NCBI GenBank assembly: GCA_026873275.1
Contig: JANTUC010000001.1
Span: forward strand, 1,550,001-1,614,000
Reading direction: 5' to 3'
DNA: 64,000 nucleotides
Source of the DNA: Pseudopithomyces maydicus
Taxonomy: Eukaryota; Ascomycota; Dothideomycetes; Pleosporales; Didymosphaeriaceae
Below are positions 11,963 to 23,500 of this stretch, piece by piece. Each line of letters begins with the position of its first letter. The first letter of the stretch is position 1. Position numbers and translations under genes: made by a program. The notes under the pieces were generated by a model. That model had not been told where the DNA came from. It did not search any database and saw nothing but the letters and a program-made list of their open reading frames with translations.

Positions 11963-13679
11963 TTAGTAGTTGCCATCCAAGTCCGTGCCTACAATTCCTT
12001 TGGCGTACTGCAGTATTGCCTCGAGTTTTTTCCTTATGCCCTCAGGAATTGAAGGGATGATAAGAGCACTCTGCAAAGGAAACTTCATAGACCATGCACG
12101 GATAGCCCGACCATATACCTGGGGTTTCCTGTCATTGTGACAGTTATTGGGTATGTTACTATCGCAGTGGTTGTTTTGCTGTCCCCCGTAACCGTCGATG
12201 GCAGTTGGAACGTCATTGGATATGGCTTCGGCAACTTTCTGCAGAACTTGACTAAATCGTTCCGGGAGCGCGTTAAGATCAGAATCTCGGTTGCCGTTAG
12301 ATATGAGATATTTTACGGCATGATTAAGTGCAAGAAGAAGATGTATACGAGTAGCACGAAAACTGTTAGCCATCAAAGCCCTGATAATGTTGACATATAT
12401 GTCCATGTTGTTTGGCAGGTCCTCAAAATCGAATTCGAGTCGTGCTGGAAGGTCGATCAGACGATCACGCCCTGTTATCCGCCCAAGAACGTCTTCATAG
12501 TCCGGCCACGAGTGTAGGAGGTCGTGCACTACAGTGGATAGACTCTCCTCCAGCTTTTTACCTCTTTCGATCATGTCTTCTACTAGGGCTGTCTGTCGCT
12601 TGCTTACTGCTCTCCTTATATCGGACGCCAAACAACTCACAGTATGCATAGCAAGTTCAAGTCGCGCTACCGGTGTGTCCGGGTACCAATCTTTTACCCA
12701 TTCTGGAAATTCTTCAAGGATTGCCCCACAGCCACCGAAGGACCAGATGAGTTGCTGATGGTAGAAGAGTACAAAAAGATTACGCCCCGTTTTGGTATGT
12801 AGCTGCTGTGGGCCTCGGAGCCGAACCACTGCCAGTCGACCTTGGCTATGAATACGGCTCAGCCTCTTGTGTTCTTCCGACTCCGCAGAAGTGGCAGTCT
12901 GCAAGATCTTAGCTCAAATCGGATGACTCCTAGCAAAGAATATCCATCGATAAAGGAATATGTGGATCTACCAAACCATTGATGCAGAGGTATAGCATCA
13001 ACAATGGCCAAGGATGGAGAAGGACTCGATACAAGGGGTTGCATTATTGTCTTACCTCATACAAACAAAGCAAGCAAAGTGCAAGCAAAACACCATCATG
13101 TCTCGCAACATCTGGTTGCCCCAGGGCAGTCTTTAGGTGTCTCAGAGCCTGACTATAGTGTTCCCGCGCCCTTGTCATCATCTCATAGCGCCTTAGTTGC
13201 TTGGCTGTAGTGGCCAACGATACAGCGCGTACGGCACTGTAAAAACACGCCGGTGTCGAGGTCTCCTCAAACAATGGCGCTACGAGGTACATAAATGGAA
13301 AAGTGCCAGACGTAAATGCGTACTCTCGGTAGAACTTCTGCAAAGCGCATGATTCCATGTCAAAAATAACCTGATTGAGGAATGGGTACAGCGAAGATGT
13401 GGCTGCCGATCCGCGGAACGAAGTGTCGCCACGAAGTAATTGTGCTTGTTTCACTCTGCGGGTCACCGATTTCTCTGCCCAGTCGTTCTGTCGACGAAAT
13501 GTCAAATTGACCTTCCATTCACAAGACAAACCTAGTCTTGTGCATGCATCGCATTTTGGAGGTGACTCTGAGCACTAAGAGTGGTTAGCACCTCGCTGAT
13601 AATGCCTAAACAGTCTTACTTTGACTTTTCTCCGTCTGCACGTCATGCATGCCTGAGAGGGGCGGCCGATGTTTGGCAT
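11963..13679 (-). CDS. Zn2Cys6 fungal transcription factor
   Basis: Exons 13679-13620, 13574-13056 and 12898-11963 give 504 residues. The binuclear zinc cluster is completed only across the first intron: cysteines 11, 14, 21, 28, 31 and 38 in the spacing C-x2-C-x6-C-x6-C-x2-C-x6-C. The rest resembles the loosely conserved helical middle region of these regulators, including an RLAVVRLRGPQQL-like stretch shortly after the second intron. That intron is unusually long for this window (157 bp), so its acceptor is less certain. The ATG at 13679 is chosen because it places the cluster at the N-terminus, as is usual. The target genes are unknown; nearest neighbours are the secreted cysteine-rich gene downstream and the HxxHC membrane protein upstream. 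Confidence 0.85.
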
Positions 13680-14237
13680 GGTTACTGATCCGTCACGAAA
13701 ACGTTCAGAAAAAAGAGGGATGGTCTTCCGACGTGCATTCAATCCCAGTTTCAGGAGTGGGAGGAATCGCTCGGGCCCCGCTAAGGCTGTGGGAATCGCA
13801 TGGCTAACCTCAGTTGGTTTAGAGTGTACGCTATCCGGCTCATGTCCGAGCCTCTTGGGGGCCAGTATAACCGAGTCATGCATGCACAAGAAATACGTGG
13901 TTTCTGACGAAATTTGTGATCCTTACATTGATAGGTATGTATCCACATCTTTTCTCGGTGGTTAGTGGAGGATTGGTAGTTGAATTGCTGTGTCGATTCT
14001 AGGTGCTAAAGATCGCGAAGCGGAGTCGTTGCATAAATCTATGGTCTAAATAATGCGACCATATAGCTACTTACAACCATAGTAGCTGTCGTTCTTTGTT
14101 ACTTAGGTCTCTAGGTCCATTTGAAGATATTTACACATCCGAGACCAGCTTGCCACAAACTCATCAAAATCTATGATGCTCACTCTCTCTCGCGAAAATC
14201 GAACGCTAGAAGTCTGCTTCATTTATGGTTTTGTGAT
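13680..14237. other. intergenic, no gene seen
   Basis: This is the upstream region of the zinc-cluster gene and the downstream region of the HxxHC membrane protein. An opposite-strand frame at 13669-13965 overlaps the regulator's first exon and looks like chance. Nothing else is seen. Confidence 0.5.
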
Positions 14238-14930
14238 TCAGTTTCGAAGTTTATAACAAATTGAATAGTAATTGTGCACGTCTGTCTGAAACACATTAGG
14301 CTTGTGAGAATCGTACTCACGAATCCTTTGTATACAATGATCGGTGTGCGATAACGGGCCGACTTCTGGAGAGACCATATATCCGTTCAAGGCAGCCATA
14401 TGGACCATCTTGAAGGAATACAGACAGTGGGCCCAGTGATAGTGGTCTGTCGCAAAAACAGCCGTTTCATACTGGAGCTTCTCGCGAGGAATGTCCTCGT
14501 TGCTCGAAGGATTGCTTTCTGGATAGCGCTTTTTCCATGGCCATGGTCCGTACTGTTGTTCCCATATCCGAGATTCTGTTTCGTTGTAGCAGTTTGGATG
14601 CATCCAGCCCCAGTACATGATATCGAACTTGCACCCAAGCGATTCCGCTTCTGATGGAGAGCTCCCGCATGAGCCGTGTGCTGGATCTGTGTGGTTGAAA
14701 GGGTGGCTATGTGTATGCATTGATCGTAAAGTTATCGGTATTATTGCCACGCCAGCTGTGTATAATATAAAAGCTGCGAGTGCAGCTATCGCCAAAAGTG
14801 TTCTTTTCATCACAACGGATGAAGAATGATCGTTATGGGGCGAGTTCGGTTCTTCATCGCCAGTTGATTCCAATTCGTCCTTGGTCTCGAGAGAAGTTCG
14901 TAGATCGCGATATCGGATTTTAGAATGCAT
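14238..14930 (-). CDS. single-pass membrane protein with two HxxHC motifs
   Basis: This is an intronless frame of 230 residues. A polar N-terminus (about 40 residues) is followed by one transmembrane helix (about 42-68) and a lumenal domain with a CGSSPSEAESLGCKFD segment, a W-x-P/C region and two HxxHC motifs: HWAHC (165-169) and HTDHC (195-199). One N-terminal helix plus paired HxxHC is the layout of UstYa-type (DUF3328) oxidases that modify fungal ribosomal peptides. The surrounding sequence is not the classic UstYa consensus, so I regard it as a sister family of unknown function. There is no precursor-peptide gene with repeated cores nearby. The first ATG is used because it gives the usual short cytosolic tail. 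Confidence 0.7.
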   Translation of the reverse strand: MHSKIRYRDLRTSLETKDELESTGDEEPNSPHNDHSSSVVMKRTLLAIAALAAFILYTAGVAIIPITLRSMHTHSHPFNHTDPAHGSCGSSPSEAESLGCKFDIMYWGWMHPNCYNETESRIWEQQYGPWPWKKRYPESNPSSNEDIPREKLQYETAVFATDHYHWAHCLYSFKMVHMAALNGYMVSPEVGPLSHTDHCIQRIREYDSHKPNVFQTDVHNYYSICYKLRN

Positions 14931-15873
14931 GGCTTAGATGAAATGTCGCTACAGAAGATCGTTGGGAAGTATCTATTTTGACTTAATCAACGATTTTCAT
15001 GCGTCACATAGTAGCGTGTGTCTGTATAGGCACTGATCTTGAAATCGTAGATGATTCAAATCTGCAAATGGAAATCGAAGACGAACAAAGAGGCAACACA
15101 GCGTTCTTTCAACCAACCAATCATGCGCTACACTTCGAACCTATCAAACCTCGAAATGGCACTCAATAGATTTGAGACAATAAACAGTCAGTACATGAGA
15201 TAATCCGACGATGGAACGTTGAAGTCTGACTGTGAAATTTCTCAAGTATTTATATGCGCTTCTCACAATGACTGGACCTTCATTCTTTTCTGTGTTGAAA
15301 ATTCTTTTCGGGCAGTATATTAGTACTATAGTGTAGTGATCTATCGTTGCAAACAAAACGTTAAAGAGGCAGGCTCTGACAGCAACAGAGCGCTGACATC
15401 CACAGTCGTGGTCTTTTGCGGGCCGCAAGGCTAACCTGATTTGGTTAACCGCAGTCTTTATGTGAAGAAGGCGCAGCCTTCGTGGCAGTGAGACCAGTTG
15501 CAAGCAACCCAACAAATGAAATTTCCAAGAACGCTCGTTTTGGTCAAACAAACTAAACGCGAGGACATCTACGATGGCATGAACGCAAGTGATGAGCCAA
15601 TCACTGGAACTAGGAGCATGTTTGGACGATGGCTGTGCAAGGCAACATCCAATTATGGGCGAAGGAAAATATCTGGGTCGGATGGAACTCTCTTTCAAGT
15701 AATAACTGCACCGAGCTTTGTATTTGCAATTGAAACAGCGTAGGATCACCTGGACGTACTATTATTCACCGGGGCCTTCCAGCGATTGTCTTACAATACT
15801 GCATATAAGTACCGACACACTGCTTCATTCTTTTATCCAGCACGAGGATATTCTCTCTTACATCTTCTTCAAC
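14931..15873. other. intergenic, no gene seen
   Basis: The minus-strand frame at 15144-15749 has no family features and an unlikely composition. The interval probably contains promoters for both flanking genes, which diverge. Confidence 0.5.
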
Positions 15874-17613
15874 ATGATCTTAAAACTTTTCTCGATTCTC
15901 GTGTTTGTTCTCTCGGGTTTGGGCAACCATGCTCGAGCACAGAATGTTCCCTTCTCACCATGCCCTCTTCTCGGGCCACGCTTTCCAATACAGACTCAGC
16001 TCTCAACATCTACAATCATTCATTCTGGGTTACAAAATCTGACTAAAACACTCGATGACTATGTCAACACTCTCAATGGCACTTTCGGACCAGTATCGGC
16101 AACTACGTCTTTTAGTATGGTTTTGTTCTCGACAGAGAGTACGAATGCTTCAAGCCCGTTTCTCTTTGAGTACCACCATTCCTCAGAATCTCTATTAAAT
16201 AACACGTCTGGTGTATCTGAGGTAGATACATATACTATCTATCCCATTGGCGACTTGACCACGTTCTTCACGACATGGCTCTTTCTCATTGAGGCAGGGG
16301 AGCAGCACTGGTCCGACCCTGTCAGCAAATGGATTCCCGATCTGCTTAAAAGTACTTCAAAGACCACCATGACTGTAGCTTGGGAAAGGGTGACCCTCGG
16401 CGATCTCGCTGCACACTTAAGCGGACTAGGCCGGTTCTCCGTCCCTCCGAGCGGCAACTCCACAATCGCAGCTTTGCTTTCTGAACTAGTAAATACCAAT
16501 GCGCCCGTACCTTGCACTAGTACTTCGACAAAATGTACCCGCGAGGACTTCCTTTCCTTCATCGCCGCCAAATCCCCCGTCTTCGCCCCGGGCACTACGC
16601 CCATTCTATCAAATACAGGGTTCATCCTCCTCGCATACGCCTTAGAAGCCATAACCAACCAGACCTACCAAAACCTCTTACAAGACTCTATTCTCACTCC
16701 ATTAAACATGAGTCGAACATCCAACCTCGTCCCCCTCTTCGAAAACAACTCCCTCGTCCCGGCGACCCTGAAAGATTCCCAATGGTCCACTATCAACGCC
16801 CCTTTCAATGGTATCCTGTCTTCTCCCCACGATATCGCCGTCGCCCTCCGCGCCATTCTATCGTCGTCCCTCCTTCCGCACGACGCCACACGCCGCTGGC
16901 TCAAACCGACGTCACACACATCCAACCTCGTCAACAGCGTCGGTCGCCCCTGGGAGATCTACTCCCTCACCGCGACACCGATTTCACCCGTTATACCAGT
17001 TTACCAAGTTCGCGGGAACGAGGCAAATTTCGCGTCACACGTGGGCCTCGTCCCAGACTACGGCGTTGGATTCGTTATACTAGCAACCGACGAGGAGGGG
17101 AGCCCAGATTTGAATGCATACGCGGACATAATCGCTACAGAGATGGTTCCGGTGCTGGAGCAAAACGCTATACTGGAAGCAGGGAAGATGTTCTCGGGGT
17201 CGTATTTCGCGAGGGACGCGAATGCGACGGTTGTGGTTGGGAAGAAGAGGGATGGGAGTCCGGGATTAGAGGTTGAGAAGTTTGTGGTTGGAGGGAGGAA
17301 TGTGCGGACAATATATGCAGAGCTGAAAGGAATTGAGGAGAAAAATTTGAGCTTTAGGTTGTATCCAACAAATGTGGGTGAGGAGGTTGTGCAAGGGAAG
17401 AAGATTGTGTTCAGGGCGAGCTTTCAGGATAGGACGGCGCTGGCAGATGCTGGAACGCCGACTTGTGAGACGTGGCGGTATATTGATGAGCTTCAGCTGA
17501 ATGGGTTGGGTCTCGATGAGTTTGTGTTTGAGATGGGGAGTGAGGGGGCGGTTGCTGTGTCAGTGCCTGCTCTCAATGTGAGGCTCGTGAAGCAGGGTGA
17601 GGAACAGAAATGA
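15874..17613 (+). CDS. secreted beta-lactamase-fold protein, catalytic residues lost
   Basis: A single exon of 579 residues. A signal peptide (MILKLFSILVFVLSG onwards, cleavage near residue 23) starts at the ATG at 15874; upstream in-frame sequence lacks an ATG. The serine beta-lactamase/penicillin-binding fold is recognisable from the IGDLTTFFT, HLSGLGRFS, LSNTGFILLAYALE and LVPDYGVGFVIL segments, followed by the C-terminal beta domain common in fungal members. The SxxK position reads Asp127-Leu-Thr-Thr130, so both nucleophile Ser and Lys are replaced. The Y-x-N position reads Leu245-Ser-Asn, so the Tyr is also replaced. The frame is long and intact, with many N-glycosylation sequons. This argues for a maintained extracellular pseudoenzyme, for example a binding protein, and against a hydrolase. 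Confidence 0.85.
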   Translation: MILKLFSILVFVLSGLGNHARAQNVPFSPCPLLGPRFPIQTQLSTSTIIHSGLQNLTKTLDDYVNTLNGTFGPVSATTSFSMVLFSTESTNASSPFLFEYHHSSESLLNNTSGVSEVDTYTIYPIGDLTTFFTTWLFLIEAGEQHWSDPVSKWIPDLLKSTSKTTMTVAWERVTLGDLAAHLSGLGRFSVPPSGNSTIAALLSELVNTNAPVPCTSTSTKCTREDFLSFIAAKSPVFAPGTTPILSNTGFILLAYALEAITNQTYQNLLQDSILTPLNMSRTSNLVPLFENNSLVPATLKDSQWSTINAPFNGILSSPHDIAVALRAILSSSLLPHDATRRWLKPTSHTSNLVNSVGRPWEIYSLTATPISPVIPVYQVRGNEANFASHVGLVPDYGVGFVILATDEEGSPDLNAYADIIATEMVPVLEQNAILEAGKMFSGSYFARDANATVVVGKKRDGSPGLEVEKFVVGGRNVRTIYAELKGIEEKNLSFRLYPTNVGEEVVQGKKIVFRASFQDRTALADAGTPTCETWRYIDELQLNGLGLDEFVFEMGSEGAVAVSVPALNVRLVKQGEEQK

Positions 17614-18055
17614 CTGCTGAAATCGGAAAGTGCGCTTTCACGTCAGTTCGGTTTGGCCTTTGGACTCCTCAGTCTCCCGTTATTAGTAGGTAGTATTATT
17701 GTCGGCCGTCGGACTACCTGAATACTGTCGACACTAAGATGGTACTCAGTCACCCTCAAAATCTAAACACCGTCGCTTCATGTATGCAGTGTCGAATAAA
17801 ACAACAAGCCTTCCCTAATGTAAGATGGATCAGTCACATACCGATGGAACTAATCGGGTATACAAACCCAAATACGAGCTCAGCCCCCCGCCCGTGCCAC
17901 CCTCAATACGAAATACGAACACGCCCCCACCATCACTATCCCTCAATCTCAGTACACAATCCACCTGCGCAATGTAAAAGTACTCTCGCAATCTCTTCAT
18001 CTCTTCAATAAGACCGTGAACAATTCATCGTGCATCATTGTGAAAGCGCATCACC
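17614..18055. other. intergenic, no gene seen
   Basis: This covers the 3' flank of the beta-lactamase-fold gene and the upstream region of a possible small secreted protein. The sequence is C-rich near 17880-18010. No gene is seen. Confidence 0.5.
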
Positions 18056-18386
18056 ATGCATCCCACCCTCCTATTCACCATCTCCGCCTCCATCACCCCC
18101 ATCCTTGCTCTTCCCCTTCCGAACCCGGCCAAAAAGTGCACTTTTGATTGCAGCGGTACATAACTACTTCTTCTCCCCACCTGGTACGCTACTAAGACCA
18201 GGAATAGGCTTGGTAGGGAAAGATGTCAAGCTGGTAGCAAAGTCGCACGACATGTGGTATGAAAGTGTTGGAGAAGGGGGCCCAAATGTTGTTACGGAAG
18301 ATGGGGAACAGAAAAGAGAGGAGAGGAGAGGAGGACCGGTTGCGGAAGGTGATGCGAATGTGGATGTTGCTACGGAGGATAGCTAG
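18056..18386 (+). CDS. possible small secreted protein
   Basis: An ATG at 18056 opens a strong signal-peptide-like sequence (hydrophobic to about residue 19, then ALPLPNPA) followed by a CTFDC pair. The frame hits a stop unless a 46-bp intron is removed (18156-18201, GTACAT to CCAG). Splicing gives 94 residues: exons 18056-18155 and 18202-18386. The mature part is polar and acidic. The frame covering 18160-18386 continues upstream without a stop, so an alternative model with another first exon is possible. No family is recognised. Confidence 0.42.
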
Positions 18387-18801
18387 GTGGCGCGGGAGGT
18401 GGACAACAATTGAAAAACTGAAAGATATGATTGTGCTGGGATGTGCTTGCGTTCATCATGCTGATGATGGAAGGACAAGAGGGGCTAGGGGGCGGCTGGC
18501 TGCATTGATTGGAGGTAGCATGTCTGATTTTACCATCTCAACTCACATTGGCAACAAAATCATTTACACTCACTTTAGTCTTGTAGGATGAATTCTGAGA
18601 TTGCTCATACAAGATAAGCTGTCATTTGTAAGTCTACGCGTAACGTAAATCGGATCATTTGCAACCCAACCTCAATATTCCGAGCCCCGACGCAAAGCAC
18701 ACCCCATATGCCTTGTGAGCTGCCGGATTACCAAACCTCTCAATGTCAATAGTACATGTGATCGATACCTAGTTCGTCCCATTTCTCATCCCCTCAACTC
18801 C
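18387..18801. other. intergenic, no gene seen
   Basis: This is the convergent 3' flank between the small secreted candidate and the minus-strand dehydrogenase. It contains only short frames without features. Confidence 0.5.
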
Positions 18802-19784
18802 TCAAATCTTACTCTCTCCCGCCCCCTTTCCTCTCCCCCCAGTCAATGTCTGCCCCCCATCCAACTCCACCACATTCCCCGTCATATGCGCACTTGCCAC
18901 ACTGCTCAAAAACAGCACCACCCCGCCAAAATCGCTAGGGAGACCAATCCTCCCCGTCGGCTGCCCCTGCACCAGCGTATCCTTGAACTTACTCAACCCA
19001 AACGCCGTCATGCGCGAGGGAAACACCCCCGGACAGATGACATTCACCATGATGTTCTTAGGTGCCAATTTGCTCGCCTGCATCTTGGTGAGATGGATGC
19101 AAGCGGCCTTGCTGGGGCCGTAGGAAAATGTGCCTTGGCCGGGGGCGCGAGACCGCCGGTGGGCGGGGAGGTGACATCGACGGTTTGGATGCCGGCCATG
19201 GAGGCGATGTTGATGACGCGGGAGGGGGAGGTGGGCGTTGCAGAGTGCAGGAGGAGGGGCTCGAGGCCGACGGTGACGTAGAAGATGGATTTAACGTTGA
19301 GGGCCATGAGTTTGTCCCAGCCGGATTCGGGGAAGTCGTAGTAGTCTGCGCCCCAGGTGGCGCCGGAGTTGTCTGGTGTGCAGTTAGTATGCAAGTACGA
19401 GCTTGGATGGGATGGTGAAGCGTACTTATCAGAACCGTGAGCCTGTCTGTTCTCCGTTTTGCCTCTTCACATAGGGCCGCACAGCCTGCTTTATCTTTGA
19501 GATCTGCGACAATGTACTCGCACTTTCCAGGGCCAAGCTTGTTCAGCCTGTCGCTTGTCTTCTTCAACTCCTGTGACATTGAACGTCAGCTCATCTTTCT
19601 CCGGACAGCATCCACATCAATTCGCTCGACCTACCGATTCTTTGCGACTCGCAATGATTACCCTCGCGCCATTCTGCACAAAAGCCTGTGCAGCCATCTC
19701 TCCCAGACCAGAGGCGCCACCCGTCACAAGGGCTACATGGTTAGAGAAGTTGAAGAGATTCGAAACGCTAAGATTGTCCGCCAT
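18802..19784 (-). CDS. short-chain dehydrogenase/reductase, frame broken at a C run
   Basis: Classical SDR of about 288 residues. Exons are 19784-19635, 19570-19426 and 19372-18802 with 53-64 bp introns. Motifs are the cofactor site TGGASGLG (21-28), the INNSGATWG segment formed across intron 2, the INIASMAG serine, the SYGPSKAA Tyr/Lys pair and a late ICPGVFPSRMT segment. The frame breaks between the GGLAPP segment and GQGTFSYGPSK at the G run 19141-19145 (C run on the coding strand), where one extra base restores the frame. All catalytic residues are intact on both sides, so a sequence error is as likely as a recent mutation. Relatives include RhlG-like 3-oxoacyl reductases; the substrate is unknown. 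Confidence 0.82.
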
Positions 19785-20528
19785 CAGGTATGAATATGTA
19801 TCTCTTGTTTATCGGTGAAAAAGATTATCGCGTTTTTGATGAAGTGTTCAATACAATTTGTGAGTGGACAGTGTGCGAGAGCTGAATGGAAGAAAGAAGA
19901 GAACACGAAGCTGTGGCATGAACCGACTTGCGCGCGTCAGTGCGGTGTTGGAGAAGGGAAGATACCTCGGCAACAGGGAGTTGTGGGGTAAAATGAGGGT
20001 TAGTAAACGGTCTTAAGGCGGAGATAGGATGCACCGAGGCATTTGCCATATATGATGTTTGATCAGACAGAACATGTCTCCAGCGTGTATTGATTTTTAG
20101 AAAATAGAGATCACATTCTTTCTGAGCATACAGTCGAACACTCTGAGCTTCCGTAGCACGCTAGGGCACTTCAATTCCAATATCAAGAGGTATATACGCA
20201 CAGCCGTCGCCCTTCCCATCTTTCCAAATCCCACTACCACACCATCCTACTCAAATCAAGGAAACATTAAACTCCACAGTCAAAATAGTCTATACATATA
20301 CAACCCTACGCGACTGGGTATGGCATTCGAGAATGGGGAACAAAGGAAAGAGCAAAACTTGTCGTTGTCGTGCGAACCCCGCCTGCGCCATGCTATTCGT
20401 ACTAAAGGAAAAAGATGTGGGTATGTATGTGGGTAGGGAGCGAGCCAAGTTGTAAAAAAGGGAGATTGGACAAATGAGAACGACATCGCTTTTTGATGAC
20501 CAAAAATGCAAGTAGGAAAGATCAAACG
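19785..20528. other. intergenic, no gene seen
   Basis: This contains the promoter side of the dehydrogenase and the 3' flank of the Arf exchange factor. Small frames on the minus strand at 20280-20525 overlap each other and lack features. Confidence 0.5.
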
Positions 20529-23500
20529 CTAGGCTTCCACTGACTGGGACTTTAGCCCTAGCAGATGGGCCCGTGGCTGCTCTTCATCGTTTGACGCCCT
20601 CCGCGCCCTCTCTTCAGATGGTGTTGGTGACGGCTTCCGGGTTTGCGACTCTTCCATGATCTCGCTCATTTGGGATGCTGAATCAGAATCGCTCTCGTGT
20701 CCATTGATCGATTGCTTGTAGCTAGCCGGTGTGATGGTCTGACTGGAAACGTGACGTTGCTTGCGAGTTTCCGCTGCGAAAAGCTGTGAATCGCCATCTT
20801 CATTATCTCTGGAAGCAGCTGTAGCCAATGCGACGGCGGTCGCATCACTCATGAAACTACCGTCCTTTTCGTCCGTCGAGCTCGCTTCCTGCATCGCCTC
20901 TTGGGCTTGTTTCCGAATCTTATCCAGGTGCTCTTCAGCAGGCGTGTTGTTCCAATCAGGTCCGAATTGAATGACAGAGGCCTTCTTTCCGTGGACAGTG
21001 AAACTCCCCTTGGTGCGTGCAAGACCCTCACTCTCTGAATCATTGCTCAAGACTGTAGATGAAGAATCTCTGGCTTTGTGGCGGATGCGGTGTGAGGAGC
21101 TGACATGAGATTCACGCAATGTACGTTGCAAGCTTCGGCGGACTTTGGACCGCGATTCTGGCGACCCTGACGAGGCGGCATGTAGTTGATCGGCTTCCGA
21201 TTCGGAGTCATTATCGAGACGCAATTCATCAATCGGGGTTCTAGGTGCTCTTTCTCGTTCCGCGGTCAAAGGCGGTGTTGTGAACCCAGCATCTGAAGCT
21301 CCATCTGAACTGACGGCGATACTATCAACGGTGGAAACGGAGGGGCGATGATCATGTGGTGCGAGATTAGGCGAATGACCCATCGAGCTGGTGAATGAGG
21401 GTCTGTGTGCCGACATCCGAGGGCTCAAGGAGATAGGTGGAAGGGTAAAAGGCGCGGGTGTCGCGTTAGGGCTGGAGTGAGTAGTTTCCGGTGGCGTTCG
21501 GAACATTTCATCTCCTCCGAAATCAGTGTCTCGCGATGACTTGGTTCCAGGCCGTGCCGATGTTGGAGAGAGGGGGGTTTACTAGTGTTAGTGAGGGAGC
21601 TTGCTTTAGAGCTGAGGCGTGCCAAGCTGCCTATTCTTGCCGCCTTTGTAGACTGTTGTGTCGATGCCTGCGATGAGGATGGAGCGCGTTCGCTTCGTGC
21701 TGGAGGGACTAAAAGTGTGTTCTTTTCATCATCAAGCACCTGGGCCAAGATATCCCGGTGACACTTCATGCGCCATATCTCAATGCGCGCCCAGCGGAGT
21801 TTGGCTGATAATCGACCTGCTGCATGTATAACTAGTTCACGCGTCTTAGGCTGAATGGGCGCCAGAATCTGTAGATGGCGGGCGTCTCTCAAGCGAGCCT
21901 CAAGCTGCTTGATGGATTCTGTAAGCCGTTCTTCAGACTCGGTGATACGAGTCTGCATCATGTCCCTGCGCGCTTGCCGCATCTGTTGCTGAAGCTCCTT
22001 GTCGATCGCCCCACTGCGAAGTTCCACATCCCCGGTTGGCGAAGAGAGTGTCTTTGTTGACGCTGAGGACTCACCACGCCGGATGGCCCGATTTCGCTGG
22101 CCTTCGTAGAGGTCTCCTTGCAAGCCACGTGGCCTAACGCCCAGCGTTTCGTGCGCAGCGGTATAGTTAAGCATGGCTAGCCAATCATTCAGGTCTTTTT
22201 CACTGTCCGCAAGGAATGTTTCTTCGCCCACTCTTGAAAACATGACAAAGGAGTTCTTGTGCTTTTTGTAGGTGTTGTCTACAAGTGCGACAGCGCCATC
22301 CATAGGAATCATGTGGTCTTGCTTGAACTCTTGTAGTGGTGGGTGAAAGTGGACTGGGCTAGTGTCGCCTTGCTTTTCGTGTTGTTCGTGCTGGTGCATC
22401 AGATTTTTCGCCCAGCTTGAGTTCCTGAATAACGACAGTCCCGAGCGAGTTAGAATAGCGCCCCATTCTTGCCAAGGAGATCTTGTTTTCTTTCGCTTTG
22501 GATCCTTTCTCCACAAGACTCCGACCTTGGTGACGGGCATCTCCACTATTCCGACTGAACTATCCTGCGGGTTATCCTGACTATCCTGGGACATGAAGGC
22601 CTCAGGGCGAGATCGGGACGACACGATCTGAATGATGCCGAATCTCGAGAAGGATTTCCAAAGTAGCTTTGTGTCGAGGGTGGGTGCGGTACCAAGGTAA
22701 TTATACGGATCGTCCAAGTTCATAACGTCTTTAATATTGGGTCGAAGAACATCCAGTTTGTTCTCGAAAATTAAGGTATACGGATCAACGGGTTCGCGCG
22801 CGGCTTTTCTGGCTGGGTCATTCATAGTATTCATGGGACCTTTTAATACAGCGGTCCTTTTGCTTCGTTTCGAGGAAATAGTTTTTAGATCAACGTCATC
22901 TTCAATGTGGATGAATGGGGTATAGACAACGTTGTCATAGATGCATCCGAGAACGTCTTCAGAGACACCCTCGGTGGCCGAATTCTTAATGTAGTCATGC
23001 CTCTGCATTTTTCGCTTGTTGTTTTTGTTGAAAAAGTCGGTATGCAATATGACGATGGAGAAGGAGATGAAGTAAGCCTTGTCTACTTTCTGTTAGCAGG
23101 TGATGGGCCGTGCTCCAAAGGAGTACACACCTGGATTAATGTATATGCCAGGATTACATTCGTGATATCGGTCAGAAAAACCCTGAAGAACACGGTCAAT
23201 CTGTTGCGTCTCCTTTGGCAGTTCCACTTGCATAAGCAACTTCCGGATAGCCATGTCGATAGGATCCCCGAAAAAGGCAAACTTTCGCATGTAGCTTCGT
23301 AAGACTGCGAGCAAGAACGGGTCCTCGGTCTTGGTCAGATAACTGGCAATGGCGGTCTTTCCGATATTGTTTGCTTCCATGCGTTCCAGATAGCGACCTG
23401 GAGCCTCACCTTCCTCTCGGTTCGGCATGACTAAGGCTTCTCGGCTGATGTTCAACGAGTTTTGATGAGACATAAGCCCTGGAGTACCTAAGCCACCGTG

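Noticed and set aside
15144..15749. 201-codon minus-strand frame
   Set aside because: No features; lies between two real divergent genes in their promoter region.
16533..17276. Frame of 247 codons within the beta-lactamase-fold gene
   Set aside because: Out-of-frame shadow of an intact 579-residue gene, Arg/Pro/His-rich with no features.
19058..19579. 173-codon Ser/Pro-rich frame over the dehydrogenase
   Set aside because: Out-of-frame reading of SDR exons; the true frame has all SDR motifs.
18802..19784. Calling the dehydrogenase a pseudogene
   Set aside because: Only one frame break, at a C run of the type broken in several other intact genes here; catalytic residues are preserved, so sequence error is as likely.
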